Shown here: piece after piece, positions 1 to 8,200 of the stretch
Layout: each line of letters begins with the position of its first letter
Numbering within the stretch: the stretch's first letter is position 1
Assembly: GCA_030627905.1 (NCBI GenBank)
Contig: DAOVRZ010000015.1
Coordinates: 1-64,000, forward strand
Length of the DNA: 64,000 nucleotides
Reading direction: 5' to 3'
Source: JAGMES01 sp023128035
Lineage (GTDB): Bacteria > Bacillota > Halanaerobiia > DY22613
The notes under the pieces: model-generated
The model's database searches: none
Told to the model about the DNA's origin: nothing
Seen by the model: only the letters and a program-made list of their open reading frames with translations
Program-made: the position numbers and the translations under genes

Positions 1-44
1 CTTTGTTTTTCTGTCGTTTCAATTTTTGTAGGTTGTAATAGCAT
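1..44 (-). CDS. 5' end of an unidentified gene, cut by the window edge
   Basis: The minus strand has AAGGAG, a 10-nt spacer and an ATG at 44, reading MLLQPTKIETTEKQ before the window ends. A good sigma-A-type promoter lies just upstream at 75-103. Fourteen residues are too few to name a family. The site and promoter together make a real gene start likely. Confidence 0.5.
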   Translation of the reverse strand, partial: MLLQPTKIETTEKQ

Positions 45-74
45 AATAAAATGACTCCTTAAAGTTTTTATTTT

Positions 75-103
75 ATTATACATTATTTTGTTTGTTTTGT
101 GAA
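75..103 (-). promoter_or_regulatory. Promoter for the leftmost minus-strand gene
   Basis: On the minus strand TTCACA and TATAAT are separated by exactly 17 nt. The -10 lies about 30 nt upstream of the ATG at 44. It overlaps the start of the plus-strand ORF at 92, which argues against that ORF's TTG start. Confidence 0.5.
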
Positions 104-397
104 GTAGTATCTTTAATAATTAAGCTATGTTGCACTAGTTTAATAAATAATTTTAGATATAATGATATTTGGATTAATCTTGTAAGAAGATTTGATAGTG
201 GTTTAGTAGGAGATAAAAAGTATTTTAGATTATATTTAGATTATGAAGGGTATTCAAGGGAAGAAGAACTTATTAACGACAGGATAGATTACCAATTTAC
301 TAAAATCAATAATTTTATTTTTGATTTATTTGTTAAAAGTTTTACAACTGAAGGGATTGAAACTTTAAAAACAAAGGGAAGGCTAGGTGATTTATGA
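92..397 (+). CDS. Hypothetical protein, first gene of a small accessory operon
   Basis: I do not recognise this 101-residue product. It is rich in aromatic and charged residues (YFRLYLDYEGY, DRIDYQF) and has no signal peptide or clear membrane segment. The assigned TTG start at 92 has no ribosome binding site and lies inside a divergent promoter, so the true start is probably further in, or the gene is a remnant whose 5' end is lost. Its TGA overlaps the ATG of the next small gene (ATGA at 394-397), a typical sign of translational coupling, and a metallo-beta-lactamase-fold gene follows. The linkage suggests one operon. The function is unknown. Confidence 0.4.
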   Translation: MFCEVVSLIIKLCCTSLINNFRYNDIWINLVRRFDSGLVGDKKYFRLYLDYEGYSREEELINDRIDYQFTKINNFIFDLFVKSFTTEGIETLKTKGRLGDL

Positions 398-552
398 TGC
401 ATGTTTTAATTGAACGCGAAAAAGCTTTTAAGAAGAAAGAAAAAGAGAAAAATATTCATCGAGAACCTGTTAATACTTTTGTCCCTGTAAAAAAAATTAT
501 GTCAAAAGGTCATAATAAAAATGTGATTTTTAAAAAAGTTAAGACTGGCTAA
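394..552 (+). CDS. Small Lys-rich hypothetical protein (52 aa)
   Basis: This 52-residue ORF begins ATGATG, overlapping the upstream stop by 4 bp, and ends 5 nt before the ATG of the metallo-beta-lactamase-fold gene at 558. The product is very basic (runs such as KKKEKEKN), with no recognisable domain. The tight spacing on both sides is the main evidence that it is translated as the middle gene of a three-gene operon. Its role is unknown; a small basic partner of the downstream hydrolase is possible but unproven. Confidence 0.4.
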   Translation: MMHVLIEREKAFKKKEKEKNIHREPVNTFVPVKKIMSKGHNKNVIFKKVKTG

Positions 553-557
553 ATTAC

Positions 558-674
558 ATGGAGATACCAGTAAAACCATTTTATTTATTGGAAAATCAAT
601 TTATAAGGTTATATATTATGATTAGCCCACAAAAAGTAGTCACACAAGAGCTTGCATACCATATAAAGTACTGA
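558..674 (+). pseudogene. Severed 5' end of the MBL-fold hydrolase gene
   Basis: From ATG 558 the frame reads MEIPVKPFYLLENQFIRLYI and then runs into the inverted-repeat element at 620, stopping at TGA 672-674. If the 119-bp element and one 7-bp duplication are removed, codon 618-619+746 joins in frame to GYKNQGESIILN of the downstream ORF. That gives a normal start for an MBL-fold hydrolase. The junction is exact, so this is almost certainly the original N-terminus. Confidence 0.8.
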
Positions 675-745
675 ATTGGCGGGATCAGTACTTTATATGG
701 TATGCAAGTGCGACTAAAATACTTTTTGTGGTCGAATCATATTAT
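613..745 (+). mobile_element. 119-bp inverted-repeat element (MITE-like), copy 1, with target duplications
   Basis: The element occupies 620-738 and is flanked by the direct repeats ATATTAT (613-619 and 739-745). Its ends, GATTAGCCCACAAAAAGTA and the complement GATTCGACCACAAAAAGTA, match at 17 of 19 positions. The centre is a long palindrome with arms CTTGCATACCATATAAAGTA around a short loop. It encodes no protein. A second copy of identical length lies at 15072-15190. A non-autonomous element moved by a transposase elsewhere in the genome is the simplest reading. It has broken the gene at 558-1691. Confidence 0.85.
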
Positions 746-1691
746 AGGTTATAAAAATCAGGGTGAAAGTATTATACTTAACATAGGAAATCAATTTGTA
801 GGTGTCATTGATAGTTATAAAGTTGGGGGACGATTTTTGACGAAAGAATTATTGGAAAATAAAGGTATTACAAAGTTAAATTTTATTTGTTGGACTCATA
901 CGGATCTAGACCATTCTAAGGGTTTATCCGAATTATTTGAATATGTAACAGATGAAACTGTATTTATTTTGCCAGAAGGGATTTCAAGAAGAGAAATATT
1001 AAATAGTTTAACTGAAGAAGGCTTAAAGACTGAGTATGGAGATATATTCAATTTAATTGAAGAAAAAATTACTCATGGATATCTTATTTCAGCTAATCAC
1101 AGTAGTGGAAACATTTTTAATTTTAACTTTAGAGTTAAAATTAAAACATTCAATTTTTCTATGGAAGCAATAGCTCCTGTATCTTATATCGTACGGGAAA
1201 ATACATTAAAAATGATAAAGGATATTCATGAGAATAATAAAAAGCTTCATGAAAAGCCAAACTATTATTCTATAGTTTTAAGACTGCAGGTTAAAGTGGA
1301 TACAAGTTCGGAAATAGTAACATTTTGTTTAACTGGAGATTTAGATAATCACACTATAGATGAATTAAAAGTTTTTCCTATAAAAGATAAATTTGGTTGT
1401 AATACTGTTTTTAAAATTCCACATCATGGATCTACAACTGCAAATAAACTTGTGGATTATCTAGAAAAATTTAATCATGCTGTCTCGACATCCTTTAGGA
1501 AGAAGGATATTATTGACTTACCTAATAAGGAAATTATAGAGGCATATAAAATGTTTGGTGATGTACACCAGACTGGAATTTCTTCCGATGACCTCGAAGA
1601 TTATGGGTATATTGTTTTTACTTTTCCTTTAGAAAATTTTCCAAAGGAAATAGATGTAAAGTATGAGGGTGCTGCAAAAAAAATAACTTAA
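702..1691 (+). CDS. MBL-fold (ComEC/Rec2-like) metallohydrolase, N-terminus altered by element insertion
   Basis: The product has the metallo-beta-lactamase metal motif HTDLDH, then TGDLDN and PHHGSTTANKL, the pattern of ComEC C-terminal-type hydrolases. Substrate cannot be read from sequence. The present ATG at 702 lies inside the right arm of the inverted-repeat element and lacks a good ribosome binding site. The first 15 residues (MQVRLKYFLWSNHII) are therefore translated from element and duplicated target DNA. The original gene began at 558. The metal site is intact, so a shortened enzyme might still fold, but expression is doubtful. Standalone MBL hydrolases of this type often occur in accessory or defence islands; that context is inference here. 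Confidence 0.7.
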   Translation: MQVRLKYFLWSNHIIGYKNQGESIILNIGNQFVGVIDSYKVGGRFLTKELLENKGITKLNFICWTHTDLDHSKGLSELFEYVTDETVFILPEGISRREILNSLTEEGLKTEYGDIFNLIEEKITHGYLISANHSSGNIFNFNFRVKIKTFNFSMEAIAPVSYIVRENTLKMIKDIHENNKKLHEKPNYYSIVLRLQVKVDTSSEIVTFCLTGDLDNHTIDELKVFPIKDKFGCNTVFKIPHHGSTTANKLVDYLEKFNHAVSTSFRKKDIIDLPNKEIIEAYKMFGDVHQTGISSDDLEDYGYIVFTFPLENFPKEIDVKYEGAAKKIT

Positions 1692-1870
1692 AAATTAAAT
1701 GTACTTGAGTTATAATATAAAAATGAGCTTAATGATAAGCTATTATTTAATTTTTGTAAATCTGCCATCAAAAAATACAAAAGACGTAAAATATTTAAGG
1801 AAATATTGAAAAGTTAGGCATTACTTCAACAGCTATGTTAAACAATTAATGCTTGATATGAGTTAAAGAG

Positions 1871-1903
1871 TCTCAAGATATTTATCTCTTGAGATTTTTT
1901 TCT
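1871..1903 (+). terminator. Rho-independent terminator
   Basis: TCTCAAGA and TCTTGAGA form a perfect 8-bp stem with an 8-nt loop, followed by a long T run. It lies about 180 bp after the MBL-fold gene and probably ends that operon. Confidence 0.75.
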
Positions 1904-1917
1904 TTTATGGTTAACTA

Positions 1918-1955
1918 AAGAAATTAAATCATCTCTATAGTGGATTTAATTTCTT
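1918..1955. repeat. Perfect 13-bp inverted repeat in the gap before pcrA
   Basis: AAGAAATTAAATC and GATTTAATTTCTT are exact complements with a 12-nt loop. No T run follows, so it is not a simple terminator. The rest of 1692-2040 is AT-rich and holds no ORF I can support. Confidence 0.5.
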
Positions 1956-2040
1956 AGATTGCAGGAAATCCCCCCACCCAACAAGAAATATAATAAAGTT
2001 ACACATAATAGTTTTCGCATTGACCGAAAATATTACCAGA

Positions 2041-2068
2041 AATGCCATAGCAATATGGCATTCTTTTG
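2041..2068 (+). terminator. Terminator-like hairpin in the pcrA leader
   Basis: AATGCCATA-GCAA-TATGGCATT forms a 9-bp stem with a stable GCAA tetraloop, followed by CTTTT. It ends about 35 nt before the pcrA ATG, so it could attenuate pcrA transcription or end an upstream transcript. Confidence 0.55.
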
Positions 2069-2100
2069 TGATGAGCATATAAAAAGAAGGAGGACTCAAC

Positions 2101-4299
2101 ATGAACATCGTACAAGGCTTAAACCCAGAACAAGCGCAAGCCGTCCAACACATCGATGGCCCATTATTATTACTCGCAGGTGCTGGTTCAGGTAAAACCA
2201 GAGTACTAACACATCGTATTGCCTATTTAATTCAACAAGGAATTTACCCATACAATATTCTTTCAGTAACCTTTACCAATAAAGCTGCTAATGAGATGAA
2301 AGAACGTGTAAAAAGACTCTTAGGACAGGGTGGTGAAGGATTATGGCTTGGAACATTTCACTCAATCTGTTTGCGCATCTTGCGTAGAGAGATAGAAAAG
2401 CTAGGCTATAAAAGTAACTTTGTTATTTATGATACTGCAGATCAGTTGACAGCGATTCGTCAGATATTGAAAAAGCTAAATATCGATGACAAAAGGTTTA
2501 AACCTCGAGCTATTCAATCTTTCATTAGTAGCGCAAAGAATGAGTTGATTGGCCCTGATGCATATGCAAATCAAGTTGGAGACTACATGGAGAAGATTGT
2601 AAGTGATGTATATGGGCCTTATCAGGATTTATTAAAAGTTAACAATGCTTTGGATTTTGACGATCTAATTGGTTTGACAGTTAAACTATTCCGGGAAAAT
2701 GAGCTTGTTAAAGAATACTATCAACGTAGATTTAGATATATTCTGGTGGATGAGTATCAGGATACAAACCATGCTCAGTACGTGTTGGTCAACCTTTTGG
2801 CTGAAGATCATCGGAATCTCTGTGTAGTAGGAGACCCTGATCAGAGTATTTATGGATTTCGGGGAGCAGATATTCGCAATATCTTAAGCTTTGAAGAAGA
2901 TCATCCAGATGCTACAGTAATTAAATTGGAACAGAATTACCGCTCTACTCAACGAATTTTAGATGCAGCTCACCACGTTATTGTTAAAAATACAAATCGT
3001 AAGGAAAAACGGCTTAGACCAACAGAAGAGAATGGTGTAGGTGAGTATATAAATCTTTTTAAGGCATCCTCAGATCGAGAGGAAGGTCAATTTATAGTTC
3101 ACCAGATTTTAGAACTTCGTCGAAAAGAACATAACTACTTAGATTGTGCTATTCTTTATAGAACCAATGCACAGTCTCGTGTTTTAGAGGATGCTTTGAT
3201 GCGTAATCGAGTTCCTTATAAAGTTGTTGGAGGCTTAAAATTCTATGATAGAATGGAGATCAAAGATATTCTGGCTTATTTACGGTTGATCTATAACCCT
3301 GCAGATGATGTAGCTTTTACTCGGATTATCAATCGACCTCGTCGAGGAATTGGTGCTACTTCAGTAGAGCGTCTGACTGAATTCGCTTTACACCATGGAT
3401 TGAGCTTATATGAAGCCGCAGGAAAGGTGAATCATATATTAACTATCCGTGGGAAGGCTAAAAGTGGACTGGCGAAATTTTATGAAATGATGGAAAGATT
3501 ACGCGGGTTGAGTGAAGAAGCTAAAGTAACTGATCTTACAAAAGAGATGTTGGACAAGACTGGTTATTTAAGAGAATTAGAGTTAGAAGGTACTATTGAA
3601 GCACAAACTCGGATTGAGAACATCCAGGAACTTTTCTCTGTGATGGAAGAAACGATTAAAGGCGGTCAGGGTTATACAGTAGGTTCTTTCTTAGAAGAAA
3701 TTGCATTAGTTACAGATTTAGATTCGGTAGATCAAGGTGATGATGCGGTTCTTTTAATGACATTGCATACAGTTAAAGGTCTTGAGTTTCCAGTTGTCTT
3801 TTTATCAGGGCTGGAGGAAAATATTTTTCCGCATACGCGGTCAATGGAAGATGAGGATGCTTTAGAAGAGGAACGCAGACTTTGTTATGTTGGAATCACC
3901 AGAGCTATGAAAAAACTTTATATGAGTTTTGCAACTACCAGGATGGTCTTTGGAAAAACTAAATACCATAGTCCTTCACGTTTTTTAGCGGACATTCCAC
4001 CAAAACTTTTTGGATTTGAAGAGGAAGAAAGGGAACAAACACCACAGAGGTGTAGTCAAACCAGTGATAATCAAAACATGGGTAAGATCAAGCCTCGAAT
4101 GACGGAACAAAAGACTAGCAATGGAATTAAGTTTGGTCAATACTCCGGGGGAGAGAAAGTTCGTCATCCTAAATTTGGCCCTGGAACTGTAGTAGGAGTT
4201 CGTGGTGAAGGTCAAAATCAAGAACTAGATATTATCTTCCCTGGCGCTGGTGGTCTAAAGAAGGTGCTACTTGCATATGCACCAATAGAGAGAATTTAA
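2101..4299 (+). CDS. pcrA: ATP-dependent DNA helicase PcrA/UvrD (SF1A)
   Basis: This is a 732-residue 3'-5' DNA helicase acting in repair and rolling-circle replication. Walker A is AGAGSGKT at residues 26-33, the Walker B/motif II is VDEYQDTN near 216, motif IV is NYRS near 280, and TLHTVKGLEF with GITRA mark the C-terminal helicase motifs. The C-terminus has the Tudor-like RNA polymerase-binding module (EKVRHPKFGPGTVVGV). The ATG follows AAGGAGG at ideal spacing. Length and domain order are normal for PcrA. It sits directly before ligA, the usual pcrA-ligA pairing in Firmicutes, with only 33 bp between them. Confidence 0.97.
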   Translation: MNIVQGLNPEQAQAVQHIDGPLLLLAGAGSGKTRVLTHRIAYLIQQGIYPYNILSVTFTNKAANEMKERVKRLLGQGGEGLWLGTFHSICLRILRREIEKLGYKSNFVIYDTADQLTAIRQILKKLNIDDKRFKPRAIQSFISSAKNELIGPDAYANQVGDYMEKIVSDVYGPYQDLLKVNNALDFDDLIGLTVKLFRENELVKEYYQRRFRYILVDEYQDTNHAQYVLVNLLAEDHRNLCVVGDPDQSIYGFRGADIRNILSFEEDHPDATVIKLEQNYRSTQRILDAAHHVIVKNTNRKEKRLRPTEENGVGEYINLFKASSDREEGQFIVHQILELRRKEHNYLDCAILYRTNAQSRVLEDALMRNRVPYKVVGGLKFYDRMEIKDILAYLRLIYNPADDVAFTRIINRPRRGIGATSVERLTEFALHHGLSLYEAAGKVNHILTIRGKAKSGLAKFYEMMERLRGLSEEAKVTDLTKEMLDKTGYLRELELEGTIEAQTRIENIQELFSVMEETIKGGQGYTVGSFLEEIALVTDLDSVDQGDDAVLLMTLHTVKGLEFPVVFLSGLEENIFPHTRSMEDEDALEEERRLCYVGITRAMKKLYMSFATTRMVFGKTKYHSPSRFLADIPPKLFGFEEEEREQTPQRCSQTSDNQNMGKIKPRMTEQKTSNGIKFGQYSGGEKVRHPKFGPGTVVGVRGEGQNQELDIIFPGAGGLKKVLLAYAPIERI

Positions 4300-4332
4300 A
4301 TTGCTTATAGATAGAAAGGAGAGTTTTGATTT

Positions 4333-6390
4333 ATGAAAAAGGTGAATCTGGATGATTTGAAACAGTTAGAGATGAAAGATGGGCGTGAAGCAGCATTAAA
4401 CCAAGCCAACGCAGAAACAGACAAATTACGAAAAGAGATAGAGCATAACGATTATCGTTATTATGTATTAGATGAGCCAGAGATTGCTGATGCTGAGTAT
4501 GATCTATTAATGCAAAAGTTAAAAATTCTTGAAGCAGAATATCCAGAGATTATCACTCCTGATTCGCCAACACAAAGGGTGGCAGGTGCTCCTATCGAAT
4601 CATTTCAAAAGGTGACTCATAGGGTGTCGATGCTCAGTTTAGATAATGCCTTTGGCGCGGAAGATTTAAGATCTTTTGACCAACGTATCAAAAGAATGAG
4701 TGCTCTTGAAAATCTTGAGTATGTGCTTGAATTAAAGATAGATGGTTTAACAGCAGTTTTAACCTATGAAGATGGAAGGTTGGTTAGAGCTGCAACCCGT
4801 GGTGATGGAGTAATTGGTGAAAATGTGACTCATAATATTCGTACTATCAAAAGTATTCCTTTAAAGTTGAAACAGCCAGTTAACATTGAAATTCGTGGTG
4901 AAGTATATATGGATAAACGTCGCTTTGAAAAGTTAAATCAACGACGTATTGAGAGAGAAGAACAACCTTTTGCTAATCCTCGGAATGCGGCTGCAGGTAC
5001 TGTTCGTCAATTAGATCCCCGTATTGCTTCTGAAAGATCATTAGATTATCTTGCCTATGATCAGATCTATTTAGGTGATGGGAATTTAACTACTCATACA
5101 GATGTCTTATCCTATTTAGAGGAATTAGGGTTCAAGGTTAATCAACGCTGGTTATGTTCTGATATAGAAGAGGTTATTAAAATAACTGAAGAATGGACAG
5201 AGAGAAGAAATGACCTATTCTTTGAGATTGATGGAATGGTTATAAAGATAAATGATTTGGCCTTAAGAGATGAGTTGGGTACAACAGCTAAAAGTCCACG
5301 CTGGGCCACTGCATATAAATTCCCTGCTCAACAGAGAACTACAATTGTTAATGATATCGAACCATCTGTAGGTAGAACAGGTGCGATTACTCCAGTAGCA
5401 ATTTTGGAGCCTGTGGAAGTTGCGGGTTCTACTGTTAGCCGGGCAACATTGCATAATGAAGATGAACTTCGACGTAAAGATGTGCGGATTGGTGATACAG
5501 TAGTAATTCAGAAGGCTGGAGATGTTATACCAGAAGTAGTTAAAGTGGTGCTTTCAAAAAGAACTGGCGATGAAAAAGAGTTTGAAATGCCTAAAGTATG
5601 TCCAGTGTGTGGTGCACATGTAGTACGTGAAGTAGGTGAAGCAAAACATCATTGTACTAACAATCTGGGGTGTCCAGCTCAGGTGAAGGAAGGGATTGTT
5701 CACTTTGTGGCTCGAAATGCGATGAATTTAGAGAAAGTTGGCCCAAGTGTGATCGATCGATTACTTGAAAAAGGTTTAATTAAAGATGTTGCCGACATTT
5801 ATTATATTAAGAAAGAAGATCTTCTCCAATTAGAACGGATGGGAGAGAAATCTGCTGATAATGTGATAGCAGCAATTGAAAAAAGTAGAGATCGTTCTCT
5901 TGATAGACTGATCTTTGGACTTGGGATTCGTCATGTAGGCTCTGGAGCTGCAAGAGTATTGACTGAGAAATATAGATCAATTGATGAACTGATGAATGTT
6001 TCTGAAGATCTGTTATTAGAATTAGATGAGATTGGGCCAAAGATTGCAGAGAGTATTGTTAACTTTTTTAGTGAAGAGAAGAACCGTGAGCTTATTGAAA
6101 AATTACGTCAGGGAGGCGTAAAAGTTGAAATGGAGTCAGTTGAAGAGGGAGAAAAAGATATTTCTTTAGCTGGTAAATCTTTTGTTTTCACAGGAGGATT
6201 AGAAACAGTATCTCGATCAGAAGCAAAAGAAATGGTTTTAAGTAAAGGTGGTAAAGTTTCTTCCAGTGTGAGTAAAAAGACTGGATTTGTTGTGGTAGGT
6301 AAAGAACCAGGTTCTAAGTATGAAAAAGCAAAGGAATTGGGTGTGACGATATTAACAGAAGAAAAATTTAAAGAACTCATACAAGGGTAA
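4333..6390 (+). CDS. ligA: NAD-dependent DNA ligase LigA
   Basis: The 685-residue protein seals nicks using NAD+. It shows domain Ia (YYVLDEPEIADAEYD), the adenylation motif KIDG with catalytic Lys135, the OB fold (GRTGAITPVA), a four-Cys zinc finger (CPVCG, CTNN, CPA), helix-hairpin-helix repeats and a C-terminal BRCT domain (FVFTGGL) from about residue 605. The N-terminus carries roughly 20 residues more than many homologues before the Ia domain, though an AAAGGAGAG site supports the ATG at 4333. It is co-directional with pcrA and followed by a terminator at 6412. Confidence 0.97.
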   Translation: MKKVNLDDLKQLEMKDGREAALNQANAETDKLRKEIEHNDYRYYVLDEPEIADAEYDLLMQKLKILEAEYPEIITPDSPTQRVAGAPIESFQKVTHRVSMLSLDNAFGAEDLRSFDQRIKRMSALENLEYVLELKIDGLTAVLTYEDGRLVRAATRGDGVIGENVTHNIRTIKSIPLKLKQPVNIEIRGEVYMDKRRFEKLNQRRIEREEQPFANPRNAAAGTVRQLDPRIASERSLDYLAYDQIYLGDGNLTTHTDVLSYLEELGFKVNQRWLCSDIEEVIKITEEWTERRNDLFFEIDGMVIKINDLALRDELGTTAKSPRWATAYKFPAQQRTTIVNDIEPSVGRTGAITPVAILEPVEVAGSTVSRATLHNEDELRRKDVRIGDTVVIQKAGDVIPEVVKVVLSKRTGDEKEFEMPKVCPVCGAHVVREVGEAKHHCTNNLGCPAQVKEGIVHFVARNAMNLEKVGPSVIDRLLEKGLIKDVADIYYIKKEDLLQLERMGEKSADNVIAAIEKSRDRSLDRLIFGLGIRHVGSGAARVLTEKYRSIDELMNVSEDLLLELDEIGPKIAESIVNFFSEEKNRELIEKLRQGGVKVEMESVEEGEKDISLAGKSFVFTGGLETVSRSEAKEMVLSKGGKVSSSVSKKTGFVVVGKEPGSKYEKAKELGVTILTEEKFKELIQG

Positions 6391-6411
6391 GTAGGATATT
6401 ATGTTGATTAT

Positions 6412-6453
6412 ACCGTCTTAAGGTGAATTTTGCTTATGAGACGGTTTTATTTT
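6412..6453 (+). terminator. Terminator after ligA
   Basis: ACCGTCT and AGACGGT form a perfect 7-bp stem, followed by TTTATTTT. It ends the pcrA-ligA transcript. Confidence 0.75.
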
Positions 6454-6462
6454 CATAATGAG

Positions 6463-6491
6463 TTGATAGATTATTCTGGATATTGTATAAT
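6463..6491 (+). promoter_or_regulatory. Sigma-A promoter of the RmlD-like gene
   Basis: TTGATA and TATAAT are separated by 17 nt, immediately upstream of the gene at 6519 and after the ligA terminator. The gene is therefore its own transcription unit. Confidence 0.7.
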
Positions 6492-6518
6492 ATCTTTGTT
6501 TGAGAGGAGGACTTTAAA

Positions 6519-7331
6519 ATGAGCAAATTACTGATTTTAGGAGCGAGTGGTCTGGTAGGGAAAGCTTTAATTAAAGAATTGAATAAAGACTTTGATGTTT
6601 ATGGTACATATTATAGTAGAAAGCTTGATTTACTTTCAGATAGGACATTTAAGTTAGATGTAAATGATTTGAATAGCATAAAAGAAATATTAAGAAAAGT
6701 TAGTCCTGAACTGGTTATATCTTGTTTACGAGGTGATTTTAGCGAGCAACTATTAGTACATACGGAGGTAGCAAAATATTTAAAAGATATAGATGGCAAA
6801 CTATATTTTTGTTCTACAGCAAATGTTTTTGATAACGATATAACTAAACCTCATTATGAATATGATGAATTAAATGCTGAAAGTGAATACGGTAAATTTA
6901 AAGTAGAATGTGAACAAAAATTAAAAGAAATATTAGGTGATAATCTATGCATACTCAGATTACCTATGCTATGGGGAAAAGACTCTCCAAGATATAACGA
7001 TATATTAGACAAAATTAATAATGATGAAGAGATCGAAATATACAGTAATCTTTATTTGACTAATAATACAGATGTTATGTTAGCAAAACAAATTCATTAC
7101 ATAATAAACAATGATCTCAAGGGAGAATTTCATTTAGCTACAGAGGACGTCATTACTCATAGTGAATTTGTTAACGAACTCATTATAAGGTTAGGGTATA
7201 AAGATGTAAAAATGAAGGAAAGCAAAATTGCTGAGGAAAAGTTTGTTTTATCAATAGTATCTAATCGCAAAGAATTAACTGATGACTTAAAAATTTCAAA
7301 TAAAGATATACTTAGTTACTTTGCAAAATAA
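6519..7331 (+). CDS. NAD(P)-dependent RmlD-like reductase/epimerase
   Basis: This 270-residue protein is an extended short-chain dehydrogenase of the RmlD substrate-binding family. The Rossmann glycine motif GASGLVG is at residues 8-14. The catalytic YxxxK appears as YGKFKVE after a Ser/Thr in FCSTANVF. Members reduce dTDP-4-keto-6-deoxy sugars or act on related nucleotide sugars. No other sugar-nucleotide genes are adjacent, so the substrate is open. A GAGAGGAGG site supports the ATG, and a consensus promoter precedes it. Confidence 0.8.
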   Translation: MSKLLILGASGLVGKALIKELNKDFDVYGTYYSRKLDLLSDRTFKLDVNDLNSIKEILRKVSPELVISCLRGDFSEQLLVHTEVAKYLKDIDGKLYFCSTANVFDNDITKPHYEYDELNAESEYGKFKVECEQKLKEILGDNLCILRLPMLWGKDSPRYNDILDKINNDEEIEIYSNLYLTNNTDVMLAKQIHYIINNDLKGEFHLATEDVITHSEFVNELIIRLGYKDVKMKESKIAEEKFVLSIVSNRKELTDDLKISNKDILSYFAK

Positions 7332-7358
7332 GTAAACACCAGAATCTATTATAAAGGA

Positions 7359-7532
7359 GTGATAACAATCACAATAGATGTAACTGCTATAGAGAGTGTT
7401 CAGTTTCTACAACGAATAATCAGATTGTCTGGCCACATGGCGGACCACAGGCAGCAGAACGGGAATTCTACCGGGGTATGTTCTAATTATGGATCACAAT
7501 TCATTAATCTAATGAAAAAAGCCAGGGATTGA
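7359..7532 (+). CDS. Possible small protein (57 aa), weak evidence
   Basis: An open frame of 57 codons follows the RmlD-like gene, reading (M)ITITIDVTAIESVQFLQR and ending in LMKKARD. AAAGGAG is present, but the only standard start (GTG 7359) overlaps it. An ATC start at 7368 would be better placed but is rare. The frame may be a remnant of a longer gene. Its stop lies within the terminator hairpin at 7521-7547. Confidence 0.2.
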   Translation: MITITIDVTAIESVQFLQRIIRLSGHMADHRQQNGNSTGVCSNYGSQFINLMKKARD

Positions 7533-7547
7533 TATTTAAACCCTGGC
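7510..7547 (-). terminator. Terminator of the outer membrane protein gene
   Basis: GCCAGGG and CCCTGGC form a perfect stem. On the minus strand the stem is followed by TTTTTTC, so it ends transcription from 7986. Confidence 0.75.
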
Positions 7548-7557
7548 TTCATAGTTT

Positions 7558-7986
7558 CTAAAATTCATAACTAATGCTCGCTCCGTAATTAGCATTAACA
7601 TTAAACTTGGGATCAAGAGTAACACCGCCTTCTGCTCTTGCAAATAATCTGTTACCTAATTTCCACTCATATCCGACAGTGCTATTTACCAAAAATAAGG
7701 ATAAGTCCATTTCCTTAATAGTAAGTGATCCACCAAAATAAAGGTGATTGACTGTTGTATATGGATGGAATCTGGTGCCTATTGTCAAAAATCTTCCAAA
7801 TTCATTGATAGAAGTACCTGCAAAAATTGCAACTTTATTTTGGAATATATGCTCATATTCAAAACCAAGACTTCCATAACCAGATCCTGCTTTTAAGCTA
7901 AGTACATCTTTTTCATTGGCAAATCCAACACTAGAGAAAGTAACCAGCAGAATGATTAAACCTAATAAAATAAATCTTTTTTTCAT
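7558..7986 (-). CDS. Small outer membrane beta-barrel protein
   Basis: The 142-residue product starts with a signal peptide (MKKRFILLGLIILLVTFSS, cut near GFA-N) and continues with alternating amphipathic strands typical of an 8-stranded barrel. It ends in YEF, the C-terminal aromatic signature recognised by BamA. This implies an outer membrane, which among Firmicutes is found in Halanaerobiales and Negativicutes. A start ten codons upstream is open, but GAGGAGG with good spacing favours the ATG at 7986. The gene is monocistronic with its own terminator. The specific function is unknown. Confidence 0.75.
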   Translation of the reverse strand: MKKRFILLGLIILLVTFSSVGFANEKDVLSLKAGSGYGSLGFEYEHIFQNKVAIFAGTSINEFGRFLTIGTRFHPYTTVNHLYFGGSLTIKEMDLSLFLVNSTVGYEWKLGNRLFARAEGGVTLDPKFNVNANYGASISYEF

Positions 7987-8200
7987 TATGACCCTCCTCA
8001 TATACTTGTCTATCAAATTAATTAGACAAAAATTAATGATTTCCTGTAGACTAAAGAAAATTTCTTTTTTGCTACATAATACCTAAAGGAAAATGGGGAT
8101 TAATTTTGAATTTAATAAGTTAGAGGATAAAAGTGTAGGAGATCACACTCTAATAGATGCACTAATTCATTATAATATCATTGCAGAAGGGAATGAAGTT

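Noticed and set aside
620..738. Inverted-repeat element as a terminator or attenuator rather than a mobile element
   Set aside because: Two copies of identical length with perfect 7-bp target duplications and a restorable reading frame show transposition.
1959..2195. Plus-strand ORF reading into pcrA
   Set aside because: It lacks a ribosome site, spans the hairpins upstream of pcrA and is out of frame with the certain pcrA start.
8017..8200. c-di-AMP (ydaO) riboswitch before the LysM/M23 gene
   Set aside because: Riboswitches of this class often precede cell-wall hydrolase genes, but none of the conserved GC-rich elements are visible in this AT-rich stretch.
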